From Cytophagaceae bacterium (lineage in GTDB: Bacteria > Bacteroidota > Bacteroidia > Cytophagales > JAIYAX01), in contig JAIYAX010000012.1 of NCBI GenBank assembly GCA_027488815.1, positions 310,001 through 374,000 on the forward strand: a DNA stretch of 64,000 bases. Reading direction: 5' to 3'. The position numbers and the translations under genes are program-made. The notes beneath the pieces are model-generated. The model searched no databases. It saw nothing but the letters and a program-made list of their open reading frames with translations, and was not told the origin of the DNA. Numbering within the stretch: the stretch's first letter is position 1; every line of letters starts with the position of its first letter. Positions 40,524 to 47,435 of this stretch are shown here, piece after piece.

Positions 40524-40904
40524 ATGAAACTGAACGCAGGCATTCTCACAGAAAAATTAGCAGAGACCAAGGCTTTTTACACCGGTAACCTTGGTTTCGG
40601 GGTCACATTTGAAAACGAATTTTACCTCTTGATGCATACGCCCAACCATCAGGCTGAGCTGAGCTTTTTGCTCCCTAATCACCCTACGCAGCAGCCCTTT
40701 TTTCATCCACCATTCAAAGGTCAGGGGATGTACTTGACCATTGAGGTAGAGGATGTGGATGCGATGTACAATGACCTTAAACAAAAGGGAGTTGACATTA
40801 AAGTCGAGCTAAGAGATGAGCCCTGGGGCGACAGGCATTTTGCCATTGAAGACCCCAATGGAATCGGGATTGACATCGTAACGTATTCAGCTCCACAAGA
40901 GTAA
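40524..40904 (+). CDS. VOC/glyoxalase-fold protein
   Basis: The 126-residue protein has paired beta-alpha-beta-beta-beta modules: KAFYTGNLGFGVTFENEFYLLM and GQGMYLTIEVEDVDAMYNDLKQKG with the terminal EDPNGIGIDIV. Vicinal-oxygen-chelate proteins include glyoxalases, dioxygenases and antibiotic-binding proteins. The usual final Glu ligand of the DPNG..E motif is replaced (GIDIV), so metal-dependent catalysis is uncertain. It follows the AraC gene by 75 bases. Confidence 0.85.
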   Translation: MKLNAGILTEKLAETKAFYTGNLGFGVTFENEFYLLMHTPNHQAELSFLLPNHPTQQPFFHPPFKGQGMYLTIEVEDVDAMYNDLKQKGVDIKVELRDEPWGDRHFAIEDPNGIGIDIVTYSAPQE

Positions 40905-41156
40905 GGCCAGGGAAAGGTTATCTACAGCAGCTTGAAAGGGGCCAGGGTCTCGTGGATTCCCGGTCTAAAGAACCAAGTCATTTAGGTCGATTTCTTGAAT
41001 TTGTTACTCAACTAGTTGTTTATTTTTTGTTTTTGGGGTCTTTTTAGCTTGGGGTATAAAGTTTCGAGTATTGCCGAAGGCGGGTATTTTTTGAACAAAA
41101 GCTCAGTAGAATTACTGCTATTGAACCTTGCACAAATGTCTAATCGAGTCCATTTA
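40905..41156. other. Non-coding stretch between the VOC gene and the helicase cassette
   Basis: No credible coding frame. One short frame here runs into the complementary strand of the helicase and has no recognisable domain. The right part is AT-rich and leads into the palindromic border of the helicase-RNase H segment. Confidence 0.4.
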
Positions 41157-41194
41157 GCCCCGCTTTTGGCAATACCTTGTTATGTGTTCGGGCA
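41157..41194. repeat. Left border of the helicase-RNase H cassette (hairpin plus terminal repeat)
   Basis: GCCCCG at 41157-41162 can pair with CGGGC at 41189-41193, giving a short stem with a long loop, somewhat like integron attC sites. It includes GTTATGTGTTCGGGCA (41179-41194), which matches the first ten bases of the inverted copy at 44089-44104. Confidence 0.45.
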
Positions 41195-41221
41195 TTCATT
41201 AACATTCGTTTTTGTGTCAAG

Positions 41222-43390
41222 TTATTTTAGTTGTTCCGTTACTTGTTGTCCGCAATATGGGCAAAACTTATGTAGTTTCTCTAATTGGCTATAGCAACTA
41301 TCGCATAGGATTACTTTGTCAACTACTTGCTTAATTGTGTTTGTCGTCCTAACAGTAAATGCTTCGGGAATTTCTTTTAAGAAACTTGATTCGTTACCTT
41401 TTTTTGTTATTAGAAAAAGTTTGTCTTTGGCTCTTGTAATGGCAACGTAAAACATACGTCTTTCTTCTTCCATTAGCAAGTCGTGATTTGCTTTTTTAAT
41501 CACTTGAAAAATTCTGTCTTCAAGCCAAATATCTGGAAAACCGCCATTTCCTTCTGTCAAGCCAATGATAAAAACAACTTTTGCTTCAAGTCCTTTTGAA
41601 GCGTGGATTGTCTTGCCTTGAATACGAACAATTTCTTTTTTAAACCTATAAAAATACGGTATAAACATTTTGCTTCGTCTGTACAAAAACAAAATTTCGT
41701 CATTGCTTATTCCGTCTTTCAAAACTTCTCTGACTTTATCAAAACAGAATTGTATGTTTTCATCTTCTGTGTTACCTGCAAAAACGACAATTTTATGTTC
41801 TGATTTTTTTGATGCTTGAACATCTTTGTCAACTTTGAATTTGTTGTGTTTAATAACTTCGTTACTTGCACCTACAATGTTTTGTGTACTACGATAATTC
41901 AAATTGAGTTTAATTGTTTTTGCGTTAGCAAAATGATTTTCAAACTCAACAATATAACTTACATTAGAACCTCTGAAACCATAAATACTTTGCCAATCGT
42001 CTCCAACGCAAAACAATTGAGTGTCGTCAGTAAGCAATAATTTAATGAGTTCAACTTGTAGATTATTTACGTCTTGAAACTCGTCAACTAAAATGTATTG
42101 ATACTTGCTTTTGTATTTGTTTGCAATGTCGCTATGATTTTGAAATAAGGAAGTGCTTCGTGAAATCAAGTCGTTGAAGTCAAGATAAGATTTGTTTGTG
42201 CAATAATGAATGTATTTTTTTACGATTGGAATTGCCAATTCGTAAAAATTACGAACTCGTTCGTGTTGGTCATTTCTTGCATTTTGTAAAACTGTATCAA
42301 CATTGATGTTTTCAACTTTTATCATATTCGTGATACGCATAATTTGCTGAACAAAATCTTTTACATCTTCGTGATGGCCGTTAAATTCTTCTTTAAAGTT
42401 TATAGAAATTGTTTTGTGATAATCGGCTGGTAAACGATTTTTTACAATCTTGTCAAGCGTATGATTGAACAATGCAGAGTCTTTGGTCATTGCTTCAAAA
42501 GTTTTGACAAGAAGTAAATTTCCTTTTTGAAATTGTTCTTCTTTGTCTTTCATTGAAAAACTTTTGTCGCTGATATGTTCGATGTACAAATCGGCTTCTG
42601 GAATATAGAAATCGGGCGTAAACGAAAAATCTTTTATGTTTAATAATGGTTCGTATTCGTATTTTATACTGTGGCGATAAAACCAATCGGAAATAAATTG
42701 TTCAGATTTTGAACGAACATTTGTACCGTCAAGTGTTGTGAAATATTTGCCATCTTTCGACAAAAATTTTGGGTCATTTTGCTTTAAATGAATTTTGTCA
42801 ATGATGTAATCGAGAATATATCGTTTAAGATTGAGCAAATATTCCATGTCTTCACATTCTTCAATCAATAGTTTATGAAACACTTCAAAAACTGTTTCCG
42901 GTGCTACATTTTTTGAAAGCTCATCTTCTTCTTCACGTTTTGTGTCGTCAATAATTTTAAACTTGTTGTCAAACTCATTCACTCCGTAATTGCGTAAAAC
43001 GCTATAACAAAAACTATGAAAAGTTTTGACGGTTAAGCCTTCAATCCAAGTATATTTTTTCTGTTGATAATATCTTTCTCTGTCTTTGTCAGCGAAACTT
43101 TTCCGTTTGTCAAAAAATTGTTTTTCATATTCGCCACTTTCGTCTGCCGATATGATAAGGCGGTCAATCATTTCGTTTGTTGCGTTTTTGGTAAATGTAA
43201 TCGCAAGAATACTTGATGGACTTACACCTTTTTCTTCGATCAAATAAATGAGTTTTTGTAAAAGCGTTTTTGTCTTTCCTGAACCTGCACCTGCAAGAAC
43301 CAAAAGCCTTTTGTCTTCACTAATAACAGCGCCCTTTTGTTGGTCGTTTAATGCACTTAAATCTATTTTTAAGTTTGCTTCCAAAATCAA
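41222..43390 (-). CDS. UvrD/HelD-type superfamily 1 helicase with inserted nuclease-like region and zinc ribbon
   Basis: The 722-residue helicase has Walker A AGAGSGKT (33-40), motif Ia (ITFTKNATNEM), the DEAD-like VDEFQD, QSIYGFRG, LNYRSTQNI, KGLEAKVVFIIG and MFYVAITRAKDKLFL. Inserted in the first half is SFTPDFYIPEADLYIEH (about 255-273), the PDF...IEH region of a PD-(D/E)xK-like fold that HelD/helicase IV relatives share. A C-terminal zinc ribbon has CDSC and CPYC. No ATG gives this N-terminus: the frame is open back to an upstream TAA and offers TTG at 43390 or 43384. It follows the RNase H gene by 31 bases and uses AT-rich codons unlike the chromosome. Confidence 0.88.
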   Translation of the reverse strand: MILEANLKIDLSALNDQQKGAVISEDKRLLVLAGAGSGKTKTLLQKLIYLIEEKGVSPSSILAITFTKNATNEMIDRLIISADESGEYEKQFFDKRKSFADKDRERYYQQKKYTWIEGLTVKTFHSFCYSVLRNYGVNEFDNKFKIIDDTKREEEDELSKNVAPETVFEVFHKLLIEECEDMEYLLNLKRYILDYIIDKIHLKQNDPKFLSKDGKYFTTLDGTNVRSKSEQFISDWFYRHSIKYEYEPLLNIKDFSFTPDFYIPEADLYIEHISDKSFSMKDKEEQFQKGNLLLVKTFEAMTKDSALFNHTLDKIVKNRLPADYHKTISINFKEEFNGHHEDVKDFVQQIMRITNMIKVENINVDTVLQNARNDQHERVRNFYELAIPIVKKYIHYCTNKSYLDFNDLISRSTSLFQNHSDIANKYKSKYQYILVDEFQDVNNLQVELIKLLLTDDTQLFCVGDDWQSIYGFRGSNVSYIVEFENHFANAKTIKLNLNYRSTQNIVGASNEVIKHNKFKVDKDVQASKKSEHKIVVFAGNTEDENIQFCFDKVREVLKDGISNDEILFLYRRSKMFIPYFYRFKKEIVRIQGKTIHASKGLEAKVVFIIGLTEGNGGFPDIWLEDRIFQVIKKANHDLLMEEERRMFYVAITRAKDKLFLITKKGNESSFLKEIPEAFTVRTTNTIKQVVDKVILCDSCYSQLEKLHKFCPYCGQQVTEQLK

Positions 43391-43421
43391 ATCAATATTT
43401 TAATAGAACAAATATCTGAAA

Positions 43422-44054
43422 TTATTTTCTTCCAAAATCTGCTGGATTTTCGCCCCAAGCTTGTGTTTCCCATTTCAGAATTTCATTGTCATATTCGTTT
43501 TCATTAAGCCATTTAATGGCTCTGTCAATAAGTTCAAATAGTTTTTTGTTTCTATCGCTTTTGTCGTGATTAGTTCTTGCTTGTTTATCTCTAACCCAAC
43601 CGATAGCATTTCTGCTGTCTGAATAAATAGGTAGTTTTAAATTATGCTGTTTGCAATATGCTAATGCGTGAACTATCGCTAAAAACTCGACAATGTTGTT
43701 TGTTCCGTCCTCATACGGGCCAACCCGAAATAAATTTTCGCCTGTGCCTGTATGTGCGCCTTGGTATTCAACAATACCTGTTGCTGTGTTCCAAGCTCCG
43801 TCAACAGAAATGCTGTCTTTTATTGGTTCTCCAATAAGTGCTAATTGTTCGGTGGTTAAAACCGTTTCAAAAATCTCTTTTCCAAGAAATTCTTTACTTG
43901 AACTGTTAAACGCTTTTTCGGCTAATTCTTTTGTCTTAAAAGATTTATATTGAGCTTTTGGGAAGCCAAATATTTGTTCGTTGCACTCTTCCCAATTTTC
44001 AAAAATTCCTGTTTGTCGTCCAACCCAAACTACATAATATTTTTTCTTTGCCAT
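43422..44054 (-). CDS. RNase HI with N-terminal hybrid-binding (viroplasmin) domain
   Basis: The 210-residue protein has an N-terminal hybrid-binding domain (KKYYVVWVGRQTGIFENWEEC, FKTKELAEKAF), which grips RNA-DNA duplexes, and a C-terminal RNase H fold. The four catalytic acidic residues are visible: Asp85 (SVDGAWN), Glu123 (NNIVEFLAIVHAL), Asp146 (IYSDSRNAIGW) and Asp206 (NPADFGR). It cleaves the RNA strand of RNA-DNA hybrids. It is the first gene of a two-gene unit with the helicase. Confidence 0.92.
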   Translation of the reverse strand: MAKKKYYVVWVGRQTGIFENWEECNEQIFGFPKAQYKSFKTKELAEKAFNSSSKEFLGKEIFETVLTTEQLALIGEPIKDSISVDGAWNTATGIVEYQGAHTGTGENLFRVGPYEDGTNNIVEFLAIVHALAYCKQHNLKLPIYSDSRNAIGWVRDKQARTNHDKSDRNKKLFELIDRAIKWLNENEYDNEILKWETQAWGENPADFGRK

Positions 44055-44088
44055 TTACTGTTTCGTCTTTATGGTTTTGGGTTGCTCG

Positions 44089-44104
44089 TTGCCTAACACA
44101 TAAC
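44089..44104. repeat. Right border repeat of the helicase-RNase H cassette
   Basis: Read on the minus strand this is GTTATGTGTTAGGCAA. It shares GTTATGTGTT with the left border (GTTATGTGTTCGGGCA), so the pair is inverted around the 2.9-kb module. GCCTAAC in it resembles an integron attC end. Confidence 0.45.
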
Positions 44105-44340
44105 TACTCCGTTGGCGAATCATTTCGCATAGCTCCAAGATCCAGGTGATCCACAGGCTCTTTCAAAGGCCCTTCAAAAAGCCAATCATCTGGTTTATAC
44201 TCCTTGAGGTATTTTTGGATCAAGCTGAGGATATTTTCAGCCAATATAGTAGTTCTGTCTTTTTTTCCTTCCCTGAACTCAAAAAAATTTGATCGCTGTC
44301 CCTATTCTTTCAACTACCCGCTTTGAGCCATACTCCTTGT
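44104..44340 (-). pseudogene. Tyrosine-recombinase (integrase) fragment, frameshifted
   Basis: On the minus strand a frame encodes EGKKDRTTILAENILSL then IQKYLKEYKPDDWLFEGP, which matches the catalytic-domain segment of phage/integron-type tyrosine recombinases (the lysine-bearing GKKDRTT turn and the (K/R)YxxxYKPxxWLFEG helix end). After that the frame diverges and stops at 44104-44106, right at the cassette border. Upstream, similarity passes through a poly-A/T run (seven T on the minus strand, 44281-44287) where a one-base frameshift would join it to KEYGSKRVVERIGTAIKFF. The N-terminal domain and the catalytic Arg/His/Tyr boxes are missing, so it is inactive. Confidence 0.6.
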
Positions 44341-44343
44341 CTG

Positions 44344-44459
44344 AGCCCTTGTTGGTGTTACGGGTAGCCAAAGTGTTGTTCACTAATGAGGTTTCCTCTT
44401 CACATACCTTTTTGGTGAAGCCTTTGCTATTGAAATAAGTGCAACACCAGCAATGGCCA
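44344..44459. repeat. 116-bp repeat, copy 1 (left of the toxin-antitoxin pair)
   Basis: This unit and the copy at 44977-45092 are about 90 percent identical (11 mismatches counted by eye) and in the same orientation. Each has outer inverted arms (CTTGTTGGTGTTAC near the left, GCAACACCAGCAA near the right) and inner arms (TTCACCAA / TTGGTGAA; one mismatch in this copy), so it folds on itself like a MITE or attC site. It ends eight bases from the toxin stop codon. Confidence 0.7.
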
Positions 44460-44467
44460 GTAGAAAC

Positions 44468-44734
44468 TTATGGAAAAGCATTATAGATGTCCTTACGATG
44501 CAATACCCTTGCAAACTCCACCACATCATTTTCAATAAAAACTCCGATTCTGAATTGGCCTACCCTTAGCCTGTAGGCGTGTTTAGTGCCTTTAAGTTTC
44601 TTGATTCCTGAAAGATCGGCTAATCCTTTAGCTTGTTTTACCGCCTCGATAGCTCTTAAAACGGATTGTTTGTCAATCGATTTGTTTAGTTTGGATAAGT
44701 CCTTCTCAAAGCTTTTTAAATAGCGTACGTCCAT
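44468..44734 (-). CDS. RelE/ParE-type toxin
   Basis: The 88-residue protein has the RelE-like small beta-alpha fold: VRYLKSFEKDLSKL, then LSGIKKLKGTKHAYRLRVGQFRIGVF and FARVLHRKDIYNAFP. The Arg/Lys-rich centre and the H-R-K-D-I-Y end are typical of mRNA interferases or gyrase-directed toxins of the superfamily; which of these it is cannot be read from sequence. It starts at the overlap with the antitoxin stop (TGATG). Confidence 0.88.
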   Translation of the reverse strand: MDVRYLKSFEKDLSKLNKSIDKQSVLRAIEAVKQAKGLADLSGIKKLKGTKHAYRLRVGQFRIGVFIENDVVEFARVLHRKDIYNAFP

Positions 44735-44931
44735 CAGGACATCAGTTTTTTCATAACCGAATCTTCAGACACCTGCTCATTTCTGTTTACTTTACTCATT
44801 AAAGCGGCGAGGACGGCATCTTCAAGTTCGGTCTTGCTAACATTTTTGGATCGAATACCCATCTGTTTCAGGAGCCTTAGAACCTCATCTGATTCCTTTT
44901 TATTGCGTGGTTGTACTACTATAGGGTTCAT
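44734..44931 (-). CDS. Antitoxin of the RelE-type pair
   Basis: The 65-residue protein precedes the toxin and overlaps its start by one base. Its first strand (MNPIVVQPRNKKESDEVLRL) and acidic C-terminal part (VSEDSVMKKLMS) fit small antitoxins of RelE modules, although I cannot assign the DNA-binding type. It should neutralise the toxin and autoregulate the pair. Confidence 0.78.
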   Translation of the reverse strand: MNPIVVQPRNKKESDEVLRLLKQMGIRSKNVSKTELEDAVLAALMSKVNRNEQVSEDSVMKKLMS

Positions 44932-44976
44932 TTTGCCAGAGGTTTAAACAAAAATAATGATTTTCGTGATATTCTT

Positions 44977-45092
44977 AGCCCTTGTTGGTGTTACAGGTAG
45001 CCAAAGTGTTGTTCACCAAAAAGGTTTCCTCTTCACATTCCTTGTTGGTGAAGCCTTTGCTATTGCAGAAAGCGCAACACCAGCAAAGGCCA
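44977..45092. repeat. 116-bp repeat, copy 2 (right of the toxin-antitoxin pair)
   Basis: Same-orientation copy of the repeat at 44344-44459. It starts 45 bases before the antitoxin ATG (on the minus strand this is the upstream side). Its inner arms TTCACCAA and TTGGTGAA pair perfectly, and outer arms are CCTTGTTGGTGTTAC and GCAACACCAGCAAAGG. Confidence 0.7.
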
Positions 45093-45308
45093 AGCTTTGT
45101 CAGGTGTCTTCACATGCTTCTTTTGTTTCAGTTGAAATAGTAGTCGTTAGCCTCGCTATGCCTGGCAGCTATGTCGGGATGAATCATTACAGACTAGTTG
45201 CATATACTGAAGGCAGATGTTGAGAGGATTGTCGTGTCAGGTGAGGACACCTGCTAAGGGAGTAAGGATATGTTCATGAGAATCAGACCCTTCCCAGAGA
45301 GCGAATAA
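45093..45308. other. Non-coding stretch between the repeat and the aminopeptidase gene
   Basis: No credible gene. A small palindrome (CAGGTG TCCT CACCTG, minus strand) near 45237-45253 lies downstream of the aminopeptidase gene but has no T tract, so I do not call it a terminator. Confidence 0.35.
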
Positions 45309-47294
45309 TTATTCCTTTAGGAATGGAATCTTAAGGTCTTGCTGGTCATTAAGGCCAACAAGGAAGTAAGTTCCTGTAGGCAGATGGCTGATGTTGAACT
45401 GCTGTCTTCCTTCTCGGGCATCGGATTGAAACTGAACTTTGCCTTGGATATCAACGATCTCAAAAGTCATCTTCCGGCCACTTCTGTTTTCCAAAAGAAG
45501 CAGTTCATTCACAGGGTTGGGATAGATGTTCACCTGCTGATCAGTTGCCACTAGTCCATTGATTCCAAGCACCAAATTGGTGTTTTTGATCACAGTTCCG
45601 TTTGCATTTACGACCCATTGATCGGGATCAAGCACAATGGCGGTTACTGTGCCACTGACGTTTAAAATAAAATTCTCAAGGTTTTGATCATGATATAGCC
45701 TTAAGGTGGTGTCCGGGAGTCCACTTCGGCTTAAACGGTAGTCCAGATGCATTTTGAACAGTGGGGTGACACTTGGGAATGAAGTCGTTTGTGTGGTTTG
45801 AAGATAGAGTTGATTGCCGACCTGATTCCATTGCAGGCTAAAGGTTGGATGCCCTTCTCCGGTGTACCATTGATTGAAAAAATCACTGAAGTTCATGCCG
45901 GTCGTGTTTTGCATCACTTGCCTGAAATCAACACCCGTTGCAACCGCTGATCCATACAGCTGAAGGTAATTCCTGAGACCTAAAAAGAATAAACTATCGT
46001 TGTTGATCTCATACCTAAGCATGTGAAGGATGAGAGCGCCTTTGTTGTACGTTAACCTTGAGTTGAAAATCCGTGAAACGCTGGTGGTATCAGGCACATA
46101 AACACTGCCATTGCTGCCGGATAAAACGGAATTGTTTTTGGAGTTTAGCCATGCTAATCTGGTGCTTGGGCTTGCGGCTTCCCGGTACAGGTATTCGCTG
46201 TAGGTTGCAAACCCTTCATTCACCCAAATGTCTTTCCAACTGGCACAGGTCACATAGTCGCCAAACCATTGATGTCCAAGCTCATGCGCAGTCAAATCCT
46301 GGTTGAACAATCCCTGAGTCGTCATAGTTTGATGCTCCATTCCCCCACTAAAAGGAGCCATGCAATGCCCGTATTTTTCCAACCTGAAAGGGTATAGCCC
46401 AAAGCGATTGGAGAATACATGAAGCATATCCACAGTCTTGTCGATTTCAGTTTTGAAGAACACGAGTGTGCTGTTGGCATTTGGGCTGCCAATCACATTG
46501 TTGTAAATGAAGTTTACCACGGGGATACTGTCGGTCATGCCGGCGGGTTTGGCATAAATGGTATAGTCCACATAGCGAGCGACAGAAACAGAAATGAGGT
46601 AGTAAGCGATGGGGTATCGACTTTTCCATTCCCAGCGATGCTTCCCATTGGGCATGGGACTTACTTGCTGCAGGAGACCATTTGATCCTGCCTTGTTGCT
46701 GGTGTCCGTTGTGATCCATACTTCAACGCTATCGGCTTTGTCTGGGAGGCTCTGCTTCACCGGAAACCACTCATAGGCGGCATAAGGCTGGCTGAGAGAC
46801 CAGGTAGCCTGATTCCCCCAGGAAGTTGATGTGCCGGTAGAAAAACCGTTCCCAATTGCCGCACTCGCTCCACTTGGGGCTGTGCCACGGTAGTAGACCC
46901 TAAGCGTGAGGTTGCTGTTGATGGCAGGCGCTGAGCCCGGCACAGTGGCACTCACCACAGATCCTGTACGGGTATAGATCGCTGAAATCCCATTGATCAA
47001 AACAGTGTCAATGACAAAATTGGGATGCAGCTCAAACAAAAACTGAGCAAAAGGACTGGATTTGACTTTAACACCGATCATCACATTTCCACTCAGGTAG
47101 ATGCTGTTTCGCTCGATGTTGAGATCAAGCTTGTAATAATGCACATCATAGGCCTCCATACTGTTCATGGCTGCCTTGCTGGCAGTTGGTTCTAGTCCGG
47201 AAAGCTTGATTTTGTGTTTGGAGCAGTCGTGGATTTCCTGAGCAAACAATGGGCTGGCAAAGCAAATCAGCAGGACCTTAAGCAGTTGTTTCAT
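45309..47294 (-). CDS. Secreted M1-family zinc aminopeptidase with T9SS sorting domain
   Basis: The 661-residue enzyme has a signal peptide (MKQLLKVLLICFASPLFAQ), an N-terminal beta domain, and the M1 catalytic site: HELGH at 337-341 and Glu360 at HExxH-x18-E, with the exopeptidase variant GGMEHQTMTTQ. Residues 580-661 form a type A sorting domain (VNIYPNPVNELLLLEN, GTYFLVGLNDQ). It trims N-terminal residues from peptides outside the cell. I start at the ATG at 47294; the upstream extension to 47378 precedes the signal peptide and lacks family character. Confidence 0.93.
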   Translation of the reverse strand: MKQLLKVLLICFASPLFAQEIHDCSKHKIKLSGLEPTASKAAMNSMEAYDVHYYKLDLNIERNSIYLSGNVMIGVKVKSSPFAQFLFELHPNFVIDTVLINGISAIYTRTGSVVSATVPGSAPAINSNLTLRVYYRGTAPSGASAAIGNGFSTGTSTSWGNQATWSLSQPYAAYEWFPVKQSLPDKADSVEVWITTDTSNKAGSNGLLQQVSPMPNGKHRWEWKSRYPIAYYLISVSVARYVDYTIYAKPAGMTDSIPVVNFIYNNVIGSPNANSTLVFFKTEIDKTVDMLHVFSNRFGLYPFRLEKYGHCMAPFSGGMEHQTMTTQGLFNQDLTAHELGHQWFGDYVTCASWKDIWVNEGFATYSEYLYREAASPSTRLAWLNSKNNSVLSGSNGSVYVPDTTSVSRIFNSRLTYNKGALILHMLRYEINNDSLFFLGLRNYLQLYGSAVATGVDFRQVMQNTTGMNFSDFFNQWYTGEGHPTFSLQWNQVGNQLYLQTTQTTSFPSVTPLFKMHLDYRLSRSGLPDTTLRLYHDQNLENFILNVSGTVTAIVLDPDQWVVNANGTVIKNTNLVLGINGLVATDQQVNIYPNPVNELLLLENRSGRKMTFEIVDIQGKVQFQSDAREGRQQFNISHLPTGTYFLVGLNDQQDLKIPFLKE

Positions 47295-47435
47295 GTTAAT
47301 TTTATGGCAAAAAGCTAAGCAAGTTAGGTAATTTTTAAGGCCTAAATATAAACCACAGGTTATTAAATCTCTCGGCATGTTTTAAAAGCACCAGAAACTT
47401 AATTCCTGGATTCCCTTTGGTCGGCTCAATTGTTC

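Noticed and set aside
41016-41294. A 92-residue hydrophobic frame upstream of the helicase cassette
   Set aside because: It has no domain and runs into the complementary strand of the helicase zinc ribbon.
44957-45223. An 88-residue frame over repeat copy 2
   Set aside because: It is made mostly of the palindromic repeat; the other copy does not keep it open.
45237-45253. Terminator downstream of the aminopeptidase gene
   Set aside because: The palindrome has no T tract on the transcribed strand.
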